Assembly (NCBI GenBank): GCA_913775025.1
Contig: CAJYJW010000220.1
Location: 1 to 42,152, forward strand
DNA: 42,152 nt
DNA from: an uncultured Sphingomonas sp.
Lineage (GTDB): Bacteria > Pseudomonadota > Alphaproteobacteria > Sphingomonadales > Sphingomonadaceae
Direction: 5' to 3'
Of the stretch, positions 24,617-34,888 are shown piece by piece (position 1 is the stretch's first letter; the number at the start of each line of letters is the position of its first letter). A program made the translations under genes and the position numbers. Below the pieces are notes generated by a model. That model did not search any database, was not told where the DNA came from, and saw only the letters and a list, made by a program, of their open reading frames with translations.

Positions 24617-25141
24617 ATGAAGCGCCGCCAACCTCTGCCGACACGATGGCTGATGACCGACGAACGATGCGGTGAAGCGCTATGGCAAGCGCTCGCCCGT
24701 CTTCCGGCAGGCTCGGGCATCGTGTTCCGGCATCATGCGACGCCCCCCGCCCTCCGTCGGGCGCTGTTCGATCGTATTCGGAAGGTCGCGCGGGCCAGGC
24801 GGTTGACGCTCGTGCTGGCCGGGCCCCCCGCCCTCGCCCGCCGCTGGCGCGCGGATGGCGCGCATGGCCGTCACCCGCATCGAACGCCGGATCTTCTCCG
24901 CACCGCCCCGGTGCACGATCGACGCGAGATGACGCGGGCCGGACCGGCGGATCTTCTCTTCGTGTCGCCGATCTTCGCTACCCGATCGCACCCCGGCGGG
25001 CATAGGCTCGGGCGGCTTGGTTTCAGGCGACTGGCGCAGGCAGCCGACGTCCCGGTCGTGGCGCTCGGCGGTATGACCGCATCGCGCTGGAGACCTCTTA
25101 ATTGTTACGGATGGGCGGCGATCGACGCCTGGCATCGATAG
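24617..25141 (+). CDS. ThiE/TenI-like protein, probable non-canonical thiamine phosphate synthase homologue
   Basis: 174 residues from ATG 24617. The C-terminal half carries the TMP-synthase/TenI pattern LLFVSPIFATRSHPGG and VVALGGMTASRW. The N-terminal half is shortened: the strand that in ThiE reads QlRdK is SGIVFRHHA, and the central substrate-binding region is compressed (HGRHPHRTPDLL). Canonical ThiE has about 210 residues. TenI-type aromatisation or a degenerate role is therefore as likely as true thiamine-phosphate synthesis. No other thi gene adjoins. Confidence 0.75.
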   Translation: MKRRQPLPTRWLMTDERCGEALWQALARLPAGSGIVFRHHATPPALRRALFDRIRKVARARRLTLVLAGPPALARRWRADGAHGRHPHRTPDLLRTAPVHDRREMTRAGPADLLFVSPIFATRSHPGGHRLGRLGFRRLAQAADVPVVALGGMTASRWRPLNCYGWAAIDAWHR

Positions 25142-25183
25142 CGCATGATGGGGCTCTAGCCGCTTATTAGCCGAAACAACCGA

Positions 25184-25888
25184 TCAGAACTTGAAGGCCG
25201 TCCCCACATATACCGCCTGCGAATCACGCTTCGCATCGGCGAACGACTCGAGCCGGTCACGCTGGGTGCGGTAGCGCACGCCGCCGGTCACCTCTAGGTT
25301 GCGGGTCAGCGTATAGGAGCCGCCGAGATCGACCGAATAGGCTTCGTCGTTGCCGACCAGCAGAGGCTGTTCGCCAAGGCTGCGATCCGTGCCGAACTGG
25401 AGTCGCGTCCGCCATTTGTTGCCGCCGTAGCTCAGGCCGACATCCATCGCCTCACGGCTGCCGGGCACCACGCCCGTATCGATCCGCGCGATATCGCCGG
25501 ACAGGGCAAACCGCTTCCAGCCGATCGCGACGCCAAGGTTATAGGCGGTCGGCGTGATCGCCGCGAGCGACGCGGTATTTCCGACGACCCGATCCGTCGG
25601 CGTGCGGCCCAACTGCCGTGCCCGCACCGCCACCGTCACGGAACGGCGGGTGCCCGGCGTGGACGATGGGGTAAACCGAAAACCGCCGGCGAATCCGTTA
25701 CGAGCGAAGCTGGCCGCCATACGGGGATCCGCGGCCGCCGGGGTGAACGAACCAAGGCTACCCGGCGCGCTCAGCGTCGCGGCCGATTTGCGCAGTCCCC
25801 GCGTCGCGGCGGCATCGGCGGTAGCGTATGACAACAGGACGGCGGAAATGCCCCCCGCAATTGCCAATGATGCTACCTTCACGCGCAT
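25184..25888 (-). CDS. Small outer-membrane beta-barrel (porin-like) protein
   Basis: 234 residues. A Sec signal peptide (MRVKVASLAIAGGISAVLLSYATADA, about 1-26) precedes a Ser/Ala/Thr-rich linker to about 55, then alternating beta-strand patterns with Tyr/Phe at strand ends (YNLGVAIGWKRFALSGDIAR, DVGLSYGGNKWRTRLQFG, YSVDLGGSYTL). The C-terminal strand ends AVYVGTAFKF; the terminal Phe suits BAM-dependent insertion. It resembles the hypothetical porin genes found beside DUF3576-leuS in sphingomonads (recollection, not searched). The function is unknown. It is divergent from DUF3576 over a 172-bp gap. Confidence 0.8.
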   Translation of the reverse strand: MRVKVASLAIAGGISAVLLSYATADAAATRGLRKSAATLSAPGSLGSFTPAAADPRMAASFARNGFAGGFRFTPSSTPGTRRSVTVAVRARQLGRTPTDRVVGNTASLAAITPTAYNLGVAIGWKRFALSGDIARIDTGVVPGSREAMDVGLSYGGNKWRTRLQFGTDRSLGEQPLLVGNDEAYSVDLGGSYTLTRNLEVTGGVRYRTQRDRLESFADAKRDSQAVYVGTAFKF

Positions 25889-26060
25889 GACGTACGATTA
25901 CTCCCCCACGCCGAACGCCGTAGCATGGCGAAAGCGCCTTTTTCCACCGGGGGCGGTGAATTTTGCCCCGCTGTTGCACGATGCCCACAACCGGCCAAGC
26001 TTGCGGGCCGGCGGGGACGATCTATAACGACGCCCAAACGCCAGACCCCCGAGGATCCTG

Positions 26061-26510
26061 ATGGCCCGTTCGCTTATTCCAGCCCCCTTCATGCTCGCGG
26101 CCCTCGCCTTGGCGCTGCCGCTTGCCGCGTGCGGCGGCGGTAGCAAGGATCGCCCGAAGGCCGACCTTGCCGCGTCGCGCGTCACCACCATCGGCGTGAA
26201 CTCCTACCTGTGGCGCGCCGCCCTCGATACGCTGAGCTTCATGCCGATGGCGCAGGCGGATTCGAACGGCGGCGTGCTCGTGACCGACTGGTATGTGAAC
26301 CCGGCCACGCCGAACGAGCGAATGAAGGTGACGGTGACGATCATCGATCAGGATCTGCGCGCCGATGCCGTCCGTGTCGCCGCCTCACGCCAGATGCTGA
26401 CCGGCGGCCAGTGGATCGAGGCGCCCGTTCAGGCGGCGACCGTCCAGAAGCTGGAGGAGATCATCCTCACCAAGGCGCGCGATCTGCGGCGCACGGCCGT
26501 GTCCGGCTGA
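26061..26510 (+). CDS. DUF3576 family lipoprotein
   Basis: 149 residues. A lipoprotein signal peptide with lipobox LPLAAC (Cys about residue 28) is followed by a Gly/Lys linker ([11 protein letters not shown]) and a compact domain containing [17 protein letters not shown] and [19 protein letters not shown], the recognisable DUF3576 core. It is an envelope lipoprotein of unknown function, widely retained in alphaproteobacteria directly upstream of leuS. Here leuS begins 23 bp after its stop, so the two probably share a transcript with lptE and holA. Confidence 0.9.
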   Translation: MARSLIPAPFMLAALALALPLAACGGGSKDRPKADLAASRVTTIGVNSYLWRAALDTLSFMPMAQADSNGGVLVTDWYVNPATPNERMKVTVTIIDQDLRADAVRVAASRQMLTGGQWIEAPVQAATVQKLEEIILTKARDLRRTAVSG

Positions 26511-26533
26511 TCGAAGCAAGAGATCCAGGCGAT

Positions 26534-29101
26534 ATGAGCGAGCGGTTCAACCACCATAAGGTCGACGCGCGCTGGCAGCGGGAGTGGGAGGCGCGCGGCA
26601 GTTTCCACGCCGACGATGCCAGCCCCCGCCAGAAAAGCTATGTGCTGGAGATGTTCCCCTATCCATCGGGGCGCATCCACATGGGCCATGTGCGCAATTA
26701 TACGATGGGGGACGTACTCGCCCGCTATCGCCGCATGAACGGGTTCGAGGTCCTGCACCCGATGGGGTGGGACGCCTTCGGCATGCCGGCCGAGCATGCC
26801 GCGATGGAAAAGGGCGTCCATCCGGGCGACTGGACCCGCGCCAACATCGCCGCGATGCGGACCCAGCTGAAACGCATCGGCTTTGCACTGGACTGGAGCC
26901 GCGAACTCGCGACCTGCGAGCCGGACTATTACGGGCAGGAGCAGGCGCTGTTCCTGGATCTGTACGAAAGCGGGCTCGTCTACCGCAAGGAATCGGCGGT
27001 CAACTGGGATCCCGTTGACATGACCGTGCTCGCCAACGAGCAGGTGATCGATGGCAAGGGCTGGCGATCCGGTGCGCCGGTCGAGCGGCGCAAGCTCAGC
27101 CAGTGGTTCCTCAAGATCACCGATTTCGCGGACGATCTGCTCGCCGGCCTCGGCACGCTCGATCAGTGGCCCGAGAAGGTCCGCACGATGCAGGAGAACT
27201 GGATCGGCAAGAGCGTCGGCCTGAAGTTCCGCTTCCAGATCATCGAGGCGGTCGATCGTCCGCTCTCCGTGCAGCAGCGTGGCGGTTGTGCCGGCATGGA
27301 TCGGCCCCTGGGCGAGCTGGAGGTGTTCACCACCCGGCCCGACACGATCTTCGGCGCGAGTTTCGCCGCCATTTCGGTCGATCACCCGCTGGCCCTGTCG
27401 CTCGCCGAATATGATCGCGATCTGGCCGCTTTCTCGGAACGTTGCCGCACCACCGGTACCGCCGCCGCCGAGGTGGAGACCGCCGAGAAGCAGGGCTATG
27501 ATACCGGCCTCTGCGTCGTCCATCCGCTCGACCCGGAATGGAAGCTGCCGCTGTTTGTCGCCAATTTCGTGCTTATGGATTACGGCACCGGCGCGGTGTT
27601 CGGCGTGCCCGCGCACGATCAGCGCGATTACGAATTCGCGCGCAAATATCAGCTGCCGATCACCCGCGTCGTCGCCCCCGCCGCCGATCAGGCCGACCTA
27701 ACCGTCGGCGACGAGGCGGACAGCGGCCCCGGCGTCCTGGTCAACTCGCGCTTCCTCGACGGGATGACCGTGGCGGAGGCGAAGGCGGCCGTCGTCGCGC
27801 GTGCCGAGGCGGATAACTGGGGCAATGGCACCACCGTATGGCGTCTGCGCGATTGGGGCGTCTCGCGCCAGCGCTATTGGGGCACGCCGATCCCCATCAT
27901 TCATTGCGGATCCTGCGGCCCGGTGCCGGTGCCGAAGGACCAGCTTCCGGTGGTGCTGCCGGAGGACGTATCCTTCGACATTCCCGGCAATCCGCTCGAT
28001 CGGCATCCGACGTGGAAGCATGTCCCCTGCCCCGCCTGCGGCGCCCCCGCCCGGCGTGAGACGGATACGCTGGACACGTTCGTCGACTCCTCCTGGTACT
28101 TCATCCGCTTCGCCTCCGCGCCGCCGGATCGCCCGTTCGATCCGGCGGTCGCGGCGCAGTGGCTGCCGGTGGGACAGTATATCGGCGGGGTGGAGCATGC
28201 GATCCTCCACCTGCTCTATGCGCGTTTCTGGACGCGCGCGTTGGCCCATATCGGCAAGCTGGACGTGACCGAACCATTCACCGGCCTGTTCACCCAAGGC
28301 ATGGTGACGCACGAGACGTACAAGGCGCCCGACGGCCGCTGGCTTTCCCCGGAGGAAGTGGAACAGCGCGCCGGCAATCTCGTCGTGGCGGAGAGTGGCG
28401 AACCCGTCACGCTCGGCCGCATCGAGAAGATGTCCAAGTCGAAGAAGAACACCGTCGATCCCGGCCCGATCGTCGATCAATATGGGGCGGACGCGGTACG
28501 CTGGTTCATGCTTTCCGACAGTCCGCCCGAACGTGATCTGCCGTGGAGCGAAGCGGGAATCGAGGGCGCGTGGCGCTTCGTGCAGAGGCTGTGGCGGCTG
28601 AGCGGCGCGCGATCCGGCACGGAGGGCGCGGACCTCCCGCTGGATCGCAAGCTGCATCGCACGATCGCCGGCGTCGCCGCCGATATCGAGGCGTTGTCCT
28701 TCAACAAGGCCGTCGCGAAGATCTACGAGCTGGCCAACGCGATCGAAAAGGCCGCCCCGTCCGCTTCGCGCGACGCGGCGATCGGCGCGCTGATCCGCAT
28801 CGTCGCCCCGATGGTGCCGCATCTGGCGGAGGAAGCGTGGGCGGCGCATGGCGAGGCCGGGCTGATCGCCGACGCGGCCTGGCCGACGGTCGATCCCGCC
28901 TTGCTGGTGGACGATGAGGTGACGGTGGCGGTGCAGGTGAATGGCAAGCTGCGCGATACGCTGGTCGCGCCAAAGGGCACCACGAAAGAGGCGCTGGAGG
29001 CGTTGGCGCTTTCCGCCGAGAAGATCGTGCGCGCACTGGATGGCAAGCCGCCCCGCAAGGTGATCGTGGTGCCTGATCGTCTTGTGAATATCGTCGCATG
29101 A
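26534..29101 (+). CDS. leuS: Leucyl-tRNA synthetase
   Basis: 855 residues, full length for bacterial LeuRS. Class Ia signatures are [11 protein letters not shown] (HIGH box, about 42-52) and KMSKSKKN (about 631-638). The editing CP1 domain contains [10 protein letters not shown] and [12 protein letters not shown]; the C-terminal tRNA-binding part includes VNGKLRDTL. The ATG at 26534 gives [15 protein letters not shown], the family N-terminus; the track ORF starts in a shadow of DUF3576. The stop overlaps lptE (ATGA). Confidence 0.98.
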   Translation: MSERFNHHKVDARWQREWEARGSFHADDASPRQKSYVLEMFPYPSGRIHMGHVRNYTMGDVLARYRRMNGFEVLHPMGWDAFGMPAEHAAMEKGVHPGDWTRANIAAMRTQLKRIGFALDWSRELATCEPDYYGQEQALFLDLYESGLVYRKESAVNWDPVDMTVLANEQVIDGKGWRSGAPVERRKLSQWFLKITDFADDLLAGLGTLDQWPEKVRTMQENWIGKSVGLKFRFQIIEAVDRPLSVQQRGGCAGMDRPLGELEVFTTRPDTIFGASFAAISVDHPLALSLAEYDRDLAAFSERCRTTGTAAAEVETAEKQGYDTGLCVVHPLDPEWKLPLFVANFVLMDYGTGAVFGVPAHDQRDYEFARKYQLPITRVVAPAADQADLTVGDEADSGPGVLVNSRFLDGMTVAEAKAAVVARAEADNWGNGTTVWRLRDWGVSRQRYWGTPIPIIHCGSCGPVPVPKDQLPVVLPEDVSFDIPGNPLDRHPTWKHVPCPACGAPARRETDTLDTFVDSSWYFIRFASAPPDRPFDPAVAAQWLPVGQYIGGVEHAILHLLYARFWTRALAHIGKLDVTEPFTGLFTQGMVTHETYKAPDGRWLSPEEVEQRAGNLVVAESGEPVTLGRIEKMSKSKKNTVDPGPIVDQYGADAVRWFMLSDSPPERDLPWSEAGIEGAWRFVQRLWRLSGARSGTEGADLPLDRKLHRTIAGVAADIEALSFNKAVAKIYELANAIEKAAPSASRDAAIGALIRIVAPMVPHLAEEAWAAHGEAGLIADAAWPTVDPALLVDDEVTVAVQVNGKLRDTLVAPKGTTKEALEALALSAEKIVRALDGKPPRKVIVVPDRLVNIVA

Positions 29102-29601
29102 GGCGCGCCCTCCCCGCCCTGGCGGTCGCCGCCGCCCTGCTTTCCGGCTGCGGATTGCGCCCGCTCTATGCCGGGGGCGCGAACGGGGCGGTCGCCCAAT
29201 CGCTTGCCGGTATCGAGGTCGCACCGATACCGGAGCGCGCCGGCTGGCTGGTCCGCAACGCCTTGGTCGACCGCTTGGCGGCGAGCGGTAGCGCCGCGCC
29301 GCGCTATCGGCTGGAGGTGGAGCTGGACGACCAGATTTCCGGCTTCGGCATCCGCACCGACAATGCCGTTACACGCGAGCGGCGCACCTTGCGCGCCCGC
29401 TATCGTTTGCGCGATGCGGGGGCGGCCAATACCGTCCTGCTCGACGCGACGGCGGGCAGCGATGCCGGCATCGACGTGGTGAGCTCCGAATATGCCACGA
29501 TCGCGGCCGAACAGTCCGCACTGGAGCGGCTCTCGGGCGAGATCGCGGATCAGATCATCGCGCGCATCGCGCTGTACGCCAAGCGCACACCGACGCCATG
29601 A
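29098..29601 (+). CDS. lptE: LPS-assembly lipoprotein LptE
   Basis: 167 residues. The lipobox LLSGC and the classical GLRPLY start of mature LptE ([10 protein letters not shown]) are clear. LptE plugs and helps assemble the outer-membrane LptD barrel that inserts LPS or glycolipid. Sphingomonads replace LPS with glycosphingolipids, yet retain Lpt genes, so its cargo in such a host is an open point. It overlaps leuS by 4 bp and is followed after 10 bp by holA, the conserved leuS-lptE-holA order. Confidence 0.93.
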   Translation: MRRALPALAVAAALLSGCGLRPLYAGGANGAVAQSLAGIEVAPIPERAGWLVRNALVDRLAASGSAAPRYRLEVELDDQISGFGIRTDNAVTRERRTLRARYRLRDAGAANTVLLDATAGSDAGIDVVSSEYATIAAEQSALERLSGEIADQIIARIALYAKRTPTP

Positions 29602-29611
29602 TGCGACACGG

Positions 29612-30637
29612 ATGAAGGCGAACCGTGCGCAGGTGGAGCGCGCACTGGATACCGGGCCAGCCGACGTCCGCCTGTTCCTGTTGCATGGTCCGGACGAAGC
29701 GCAATCCCGCGAACTGGCCGCCCGCCTCGCCAAGCGCCTGGGGCCCGAGGCGGAACGCGTCGATCTTTCCGGGCAGCAGTTGAAAAGTGATCCCGCTCGT
29801 CTGGCGGATGAGGCGGCCAGCATATCCCTGTTCGGCGGCCCCCGGTTCATTCGTATCGAGCCGGCCGGCGATGACGCTTTCGAGGCGGTGACGGCCCTAC
29901 TGGAAGCCCCCTCCGCCGGCAATCCCGCCGTGCTGATCACGGGCGCGCTGCGCAAGGATTCCAAGCTGCTCAAGCTGGCCACGGCGCATCCGGCGGTGCT
30001 GGCGCTCGCCAGCTATCCGCCCGAGGGAAACGATCTTGACCGGATCGCGATGCAGATTGCCCGCACGCTTGGATTGACGATTGATCAGGACGTTGCGCAC
30101 CGCTTGGCGATCGCGGCGGGGGGTGATCGCGCCGTCCTTACGCGCGAGATCGAAAAGCTCGCGCTCTATGTCGATGCCGCGCCGGACCGCCCCGTGGCGG
30201 TCGATCCGGGAGCCTATGACGCGATCGCCGCCGATAATGCGGAGGGGGATCTGTCACGCGTGATCGATCTGATCCTGACAGGGCGTACGGAGATGCTTGG
30301 CGCGGAACTCGCCCGCCTGGCTATCAGCGGTGTCGAGGGGATCGCCTTGTTGCGGCCATTACTCCGTCGCCTGCTGCTTCTGGCGGAGATACGGGGCGAG
30401 GTGGAACAGGGATTCAGCATCGACGCGGCAATGGCGGGGGCCGGGCGCGCGGTGTTCTGGAAAGAGAAAGGCGCTGTCTCCGCGCAGGCAAGACGTTGGA
30501 CGGCTACCAGCCTCGCGACCGCGATCGAACGGGTGCAATCGGCGGAACTAGCCGTCAAAGCCAGCGGCAGCGTCGGCCCGGTCGTGGTAGAAAACGAACT
30601 CCTGCTGATCGCGCGCCATGCGACCCAATTGCGCTGA
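29612..30637 (+). CDS. holA: DNA polymerase III subunit delta
   Basis: 341 residues, the clamp-loader delta subunit that opens the beta clamp. The start MKANRAQVERAL and the segment FLLHGPDEAQSRELAARLAKRLG are typical of alphaproteobacterial HolA. AAA+-like domains I and II and a helical C-terminal collar follow, with AEGDLSRVIDLILTGR and LLRPLLRRLLLLAE. The ATG at 29612 is preferred to the longer shadow frame in the track. Its stop lies inside a 24-bp palindrome that contains a parS core. Confidence 0.94.
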   Translation: MKANRAQVERALDTGPADVRLFLLHGPDEAQSRELAARLAKRLGPEAERVDLSGQQLKSDPARLADEAASISLFGGPRFIRIEPAGDDAFEAVTALLEAPSAGNPAVLITGALRKDSKLLKLATAHPAVLALASYPPEGNDLDRIAMQIARTLGLTIDQDVAHRLAIAAGGDRAVLTREIEKLALYVDAAPDRPVAVDPGAYDAIAADNAEGDLSRVIDLILTGRTEMLGAELARLAISGVEGIALLRPLLRRLLLLAEIRGEVEQGFSIDAAMAGAGRAVFWKEKGAVSAQARRWTATSLATAIERVQSAELAVKASGSVGPVVVENELLLIARHATQLR

Positions 30638-30657
30638 CGTTCCACGTGGAACGTCAG
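30634..30657. other. parS-like site 1: perfect 24-bp palindrome
   Basis: CTGACGTTCCACGTGGAACGTCAG is a perfect 24-bp palindrome that includes the holA stop codon and ends 1 bp before the convergent parB stop. Its core GTTCCACGTGGAAC matches the bacterial parS core (TGTTNCACGTGNAACA). The outer arms may also let it fold as a hairpin between the convergent genes. Confidence 0.75.
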
Positions 30658-30658
30658 G

Positions 30659-31564
30659 CTAAATCGGCTCGCCGCTGAGCCGCTGACAGATCATATCCAA
30701 TTGATCGAGCGTCGCATAATGCAGCGTAACGGCTCCGCCCTGCCCCGCAGTCGCGATCTGCACCTTTAGGCCGACCATATCTGCCAATTGCCGTTCCAGC
30801 GCCGCGACGTCATCATCCGCCCCGCCGCCGCTGCTGGCCGCCTGACCAAGCCGACCGGATGCCTGCACGCCGCCCGGCTTCGCCCCGCGCGCGAGACGCT
30901 CGGTATCACGTACCGAGAGGCCACGACGTATCACCTCCTGGGCCAGCATCTCGGGATCCGACGCCGTGATAAGCGCGCGCGCGTGCCCCATCGACAGCGC
31001 GCCCTCGGCCACCGCCGTCCGCACCGTTTCTGGCAGATCGAGGAGGCGCAACAGATTGGCGATATGGCTGCGCGATTTATTGACCAGCCGGCCAAGCGCT
31101 TCCTGGGTATGCCCGAAATCGTCGGCGAGGCGTTTATAGGCCTCTGCCTCCTCGATGGCGTTCAAGTCCTCGCGCTGAATATTCTCCACCAGCGCGACTT
31201 CCAGCGTTTCAGCGTCGGTGAATTCCCGCACGATCACGGGCACCTCATGCAGCCGTGCGCGCTGGGCCGCGCGCCAGCGGCGCTCACCCGCCACGATCTG
31301 CCAGCCATCCGGCGTAGAGCGGACGACGATCGGCTGAATCAGCCCACGCGCGGCGATGGAGGCCGCCAGATCCTGCAATGCCGTTTCATCGAAATAGCGC
31401 CTGGGTTGGCCCGGATGCGGCCGCATCGATGCGACGGGCATCAGCTGCACGCCCGCCGAGCGTGGCGCGCCCGACCCGACCGGCTGCTCGCGCGCCGTAT
31501 CGCCCAGCAATGCGGACAGGCCGCGCCCCAGCCCCCCCGGGCGTCGACGTGTCGTATCGCTCAT
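30659..31564 (-). CDS. parB: Chromosome partitioning protein ParB
   Basis: 301 residues. The ParA-interacting N-terminus GGLGRGLSALLGD (about 10-22) precedes the CTPase/ParB-N region with GERRWRAAQRA, and a helix-turn-helix at about 160-185 (ALGRLVNKSRSHIANLLRLLDLP) reads parS. The C-terminal dimerisation domain (LERQLADMVGLKVQI) is intact. The ATG at 31564 overlaps the parA stop (ATGA); the track ORF to 31990 is a shadow. ParB-CTP loads and slides from parS; three matching sites are visible within about 4.3 kb. Confidence 0.97.
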   Translation of the reverse strand: MSDTTRRRPGGLGRGLSALLGDTAREQPVGSGAPRSAGVQLMPVASMRPHPGQPRRYFDETALQDLAASIAARGLIQPIVVRSTPDGWQIVAGERRWRAAQRARLHEVPVIVREFTDAETLEVALVENIQREDLNAIEEAEAYKRLADDFGHTQEALGRLVNKSRSHIANLLRLLDLPETVRTAVAEGALSMGHARALITASDPEMLAQEVIRRGLSVRDTERLARGAKPGGVQASGRLGQAASSGGGADDDVAALERQLADMVGLKVQIATAGQGGAVTLHYATLDQLDMICQRLSGEPI

Positions 31565-32343
31565 GCCGCGCGGGCCATCTTGGGCAGGCGGCCGATCAGT
31601 TCCCGCGTCAACTCGATATAGGCTTCCGATCCGGTGCATCGATGATCGTAGATCAGCGCCGGCAGGCCATGGCTTGGCGCCTCGGACAGGCGGACGTTCC
31701 TTGGAATGACCGTATCGAACACGACCTTGCCGAGACAGGCGCGCACATCCTGCGCGACCTGCTCCGAAAGTCGGTTGCGCCTGTCGTACATGGTGAGCGC
31801 GACACCCAATATGGCAAGATCGGTATTGAAGCGCGCCCGCACCCGCTCGATCGTGGTGAGCAGCTGGCTCAATCCCTCCAGCGCGAAGAATTCGCACTGC
31901 AACGGCACGAGCAGCGATCGTGCCGCGACCAAGGCGTTGATCGTCAGGAGCCCGAGCGACGGCGGGCAATCGATCAGGCATATATCCCACTGGCCGGGCG
32001 GAGTGGCGTTCAGCGCGGTATCCAGCCTGTGCGTCCGTTCCGAAAAGTCGATCAGTTCTATTTCCGTACCGCTCAGATCCTCCGTTGCGGGAATGAGGTC
32101 CAGCCTGGGTACGCGGCTGGCGACGGCGGCCTCGACGATGGACGCCTCACCGGTCAACACATCATAGCTCGACCAGTTTCGTGCCGCCCGATCCACCCCG
32201 AGCCCCGTCGAAGCGTTGCCCTGCGGATCGAAATCGATCAGCAGCACCCGCCACCCTGTCGCGGCAAGCGCGGTCGCGACGTTGATGGCGGTGGTGGTCT
32301 TGCCTACCCCACCCTTCTGATTGGCAACGGCGATGCGTATCAC
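31561..32343 (-). CDS. parA: Chromosome partitioning ATPase ParA
   Basis: 260 residues, the deviant-Walker ATPase that moves ParB-parS complexes over the nucleoid. The P-loop is KGGVGKTTT (about residues 10-18), with switch motifs DFDPQGNAST and DCPPSLGLLT. The start overlaps rsmG by 4 bp and the stop overlaps parB. The short N-terminus without a DNA-binding HTH identifies a chromosomal ParA/Soj rather than a plasmid type Ia protein. Confidence 0.97.
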   Translation of the reverse strand: MIRIAVANQKGGVGKTTTAINVATALAATGWRVLLIDFDPQGNASTGLGVDRAARNWSSYDVLTGEASIVEAAVASRVPRLDLIPATEDLSGTEIELIDFSERTHRLDTALNATPPGQWDICLIDCPPSLGLLTINALVAARSLLVPLQCEFFALEGLSQLLTTIERVRARFNTDLAILGVALTMYDRRNRLSEQVAQDVRACLGKVVFDTVIPRNVRLSEAPSHGLPALIYDHRCTGSEAYIELTRELIGRLPKMARAA

Positions 32344-32984
32344 CGTGGGCTCCTGTTGCTGCGAACGCCCGACCGGGGCCGGACATTCTCTGCCAAGATG
32401 ATGGCCGCCTCGGGATCGGTGATGCTCGGGACGGTCGAGAAGCTACCTTGCCATGATCGGCTGGCCACTTCCAGTTCGGCGGTGGCGCTGCGCCCCTTCG
32501 GCAGGATCCACCGCGAGGCAGGCGTGCTCAGGTGGTAGGCCGTAGCGAGCAGCCGGTCGAGGGGCGCGAACGCCCTGGCCGACAGGATATCGAAGGGGGT
32601 CGCCTCCAAACGCTCGACCTTGCCGGCGAATATCGTCACCCGATCTTTCAAGCCTAATGACTCGATCACCTCGGAAAGGAAGACGACACGCTTCGCCCGC
32701 GTCTCCACCAACGTGACGGGATGGTGGCCGAGGATACCGACGACCATGCCGGGGAAACCGGCCCCAGCGCCCAGATCGACCCAGCGGCCGTTGCCTGACG
32801 CATGATCAATAAGCTGAACCGAATCGACGATATGCCGTGCCCAGACATGCTCGACGGACGTTGCGGAGATGAGATTTTGGCGCGATGCCTCCGCTAATAC
32901 GAGCGTGACATAGCCTTCGAGCCGGTTGATTGTTTCACGTGGAACACGCTCGGCGAGCCATGCCCTCGCCTCGTCTTCGGTCAC
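32340..32984 (-). CDS. rsmG: 16S rRNA (guanine-N7)-methyltransferase RsmG
   Basis: 214 residues, the GidB/RsmG methyltransferase that methylates G527 of 16S rRNA using SAM. Motif I is [14 protein letters not shown], preceded by the family [18 protein letters not shown]. The start overlaps the mnmG stop and the stop overlaps parA, giving the conserved mnmG-rsmG-parA-parB order. A parS-like site lies inside its first 20 codons. The last 15 residues ([13 protein letters not shown]) are basic and atypical. Confidence 0.95.
   Translation of the reverse strand: MTEDEARAWLAERVPRETINRLEGYVTLVLAEASRQNLISATSVEHVWARHIVDSVQLIDHASGNGRWVDLGAGAGFPGMVVGILGHHPVTLVETRAKRVVFLSEVIESLGLKDRVTIFAGKVERLEATPFDILSARAFAPLDRLLATAYHLSTPASRWILPKGRSATAELEVASRSWQGSFSTVPSITDPEAAIILAENVRPRSGVRSNRSPR
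32931..32946. other. parS-like site 2 inside the rsmG 5' end
   Basis: TGTTTCACGTGGAACA fits the 16-bp parS consensus TGTTNCACGTGNAACA at every fixed position. It lies within coding sequence for rsmG residues about 13-18, so the codons are constrained by ParB binding as well as protein function. Confidence 0.85.
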
Positions 32985-34834
32985 GACGGTACCCGGCGAC
33001 TATGCAGAAGCACCGCGGACAAAGCTGCGGGCGTAATTCCCCGGACCCGGGACGCCGCCGCAAGGCTTGCCGGGCGTGCGGAATCCAGTCGCTCGATCAT
33101 TTCGTTCGAGAGCCCCGCGATCGTGCGATAATTCAGCGAAGGTGGCAGACTCACCGCCTCATCCTCACGAAGGCGAGCGATATCGCGTTGCTGCCGCTCG
33201 ACATACGGGGCGTAGCGGGCATCCGTCATCACGCGGGACAAGGCCCCGTGATCACAGCCTACAAGATCCGGCGCTACCAACAGGATCGTCGCCTCATCGA
33301 TATTTGGATAGCGCAGCCACGCGAAAAGGCTTTGCGTCACTTGGTCGTTCGGGACGTCGACGCCCACCGCGCGCAGGGTTGCGGGCGTTACCTGCTTGTC
33401 GAATGCGGCCCTTACGATCGCCATATCCCGGCATTGCCGTTGAAAAAGCTCCTGTCGCACCGCACCAACAGCGCCATGTGCGGATGCGAAGGCGGTGAGT
33501 CTTTCCGCGGCATTATCCGCGCGTAAACGCAAGCGAAATTCCGCGCGGGCCGTCAGCATCCGATAGGGTTCGGTGACGCCCTGTAGCGTCAGATCATCGA
33601 TCATGACGCCGATGTAGCTGGATCCCCGATCGAACAACACCGGGCCACGCCCGCCCGCCCAGGCAGCCGCGTTCATGCCGGCGACGAGACCTTGGGCGGC
33701 TGCCTCCTCATAGCCAGTCGTTCCGTTGATCTGGCCCGCGAGATACAGCCCCGTCACGCCGCGCACGGCGAGGGTCGTGTCTAGAGCGCGCGGGTCGATA
33801 TGATCATATTCGACAGCATAACCCGACTGCGCGATCTCAGCCTGTGCCAGCCCCGGCATGCTCCGCACCAGCGCAAGTTGCACGTCGATCGGCAGCGATG
33901 TGGAAATGCCGTTCGGATACACCGTCGCGTCGTTCAGCCCCTCAGGCTCTAGGAAGACCTGATGCCCATCCCGGTCACCGAAGCGGACGACCTTGTCCTC
34001 GATCGAGGGACAATAGCGCGGCCCCGCCCCCTCGATCACCCCGGCATAGAGGGGGGAGCGATCGAGGGCCCGACGAATGATATCATGCGTTTCCGGCGTG
34101 GTACGCGTCACCGCGCAGGCCACTTGCGGGACCATGCGGCTCGTTGTCAAAGCGGACATGACCCACGGCTGATCGTCCGAGGGCTGGCGGTCCAGGCGTG
34201 CCCAGTCGATCGTCCTGCCGTCCAATCTCGGCGGCGTGCCCGTCTTCAGGCGGGCTATCGGTAGCGTCAAATCACGAAGCTGGGAGGCGAGAGTAGTTGC
34301 CGCCGGCTCGCCTATACGTCCACCGGGGGTCGATCGCATGCCGAAATGCAGCTTGCCGTTCAGAAAGGTTCCCGTCGCCAGCACAACGGCCTTCGCACGC
34401 AGCGTACGACCATCCCGCAGCGTGACCCCGCCGACGCTGCGATCCGCGTCGAGGATCATGGCCGCCACGTCGCCTTCGATGATCGCCAGGCCCTCTTGCG
34501 CGTTCAGCAAGCGATGGATTGCCGCACGATAGAGCCGGCGATCGGCCTGCACGCGAGGGCCATGCACCGCCGGCCCCTTGCTGCGGTTCAGCATGCGATA
34601 ATGGATCGCGGCGGCATCTGCTGCTTGGGCGATCAGCCCATCACAGGCATCCACCTCCCGCACAAGGTGGCCCTTCCCAAGGCCGCCGATCGCCGGATTG
34701 CATGACATGGCGCCGATCATATCCCGCCGCATGCTGATCAGCGCTACGCTGGCCCCCATGCGCGCGGCCGCCGCCGCCGCCTCGCAGCCCGCGTGGCCGC
34801 CCCCGACGACGAGAATGTCAAAGCTTTCGGTCAT
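32981..34834 (-). CDS. mnmG: tRNA uridine-5-carboxymethylaminomethyl modification enzyme MnmG
   Basis: 617 residues, the FAD-binding partner of MnmE that makes cmnm5U at tRNA wobble position 34. The FAD motif is [12 protein letters not shown] at the N-terminus; [11 protein letters not shown] and [25 protein letters not shown] are MnmG hallmarks. The stop overlaps the rsmG ATG. A 54-bp gap with a parS site separates it from mnmE upstream, so it may have its own promoter. Confidence 0.98.
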   Translation of the reverse strand: MTESFDILVVGGGHAGCEAAAAAARMGASVALISMRRDMIGAMSCNPAIGGLGKGHLVREVDACDGLIAQAADAAAIHYRMLNRSKGPAVHGPRVQADRRLYRAAIHRLLNAQEGLAIIEGDVAAMILDADRSVGGVTLRDGRTLRAKAVVLATGTFLNGKLHFGMRSTPGGRIGEPAATTLASQLRDLTLPIARLKTGTPPRLDGRTIDWARLDRQPSDDQPWVMSALTTSRMVPQVACAVTRTTPETHDIIRRALDRSPLYAGVIEGAGPRYCPSIEDKVVRFGDRDGHQVFLEPEGLNDATVYPNGISTSLPIDVQLALVRSMPGLAQAEIAQSGYAVEYDHIDPRALDTTLAVRGVTGLYLAGQINGTTGYEEAAAQGLVAGMNAAAWAGGRGPVLFDRGSSYIGVMIDDLTLQGVTEPYRMLTARAEFRLRLRADNAAERLTAFASAHGAVGAVRQELFQRQCRDMAIVRAAFDKQVTPATLRAVGVDVPNDQVTQSLFAWLRYPNIDEATILLVAPDLVGCDHGALSRVMTDARYAPYVERQQRDIARLREDEAVSLPPSLNYRTIAGLSNEMIERLDSARPASLAAASRVRGITPAALSAVLLHSRRVPS

Positions 34835-34872
34835 GGTCCGCCGCTAGGCCGCGCGAACTATACTGTCAAAAC

Positions 34873-34888
34873 CGTTCCACGTGAAACG
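34873..34888. other. parS-like site 3 between mnmE and mnmG
   Basis: CGTTCCACGTGAAACG contains the parS core GTTCCACGTGAAAC, with only the outermost pair changed from T/A to C/G. It occupies the 54-bp gap between mnmE and mnmG and touches the mnmE stop codon. Confidence 0.75.
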
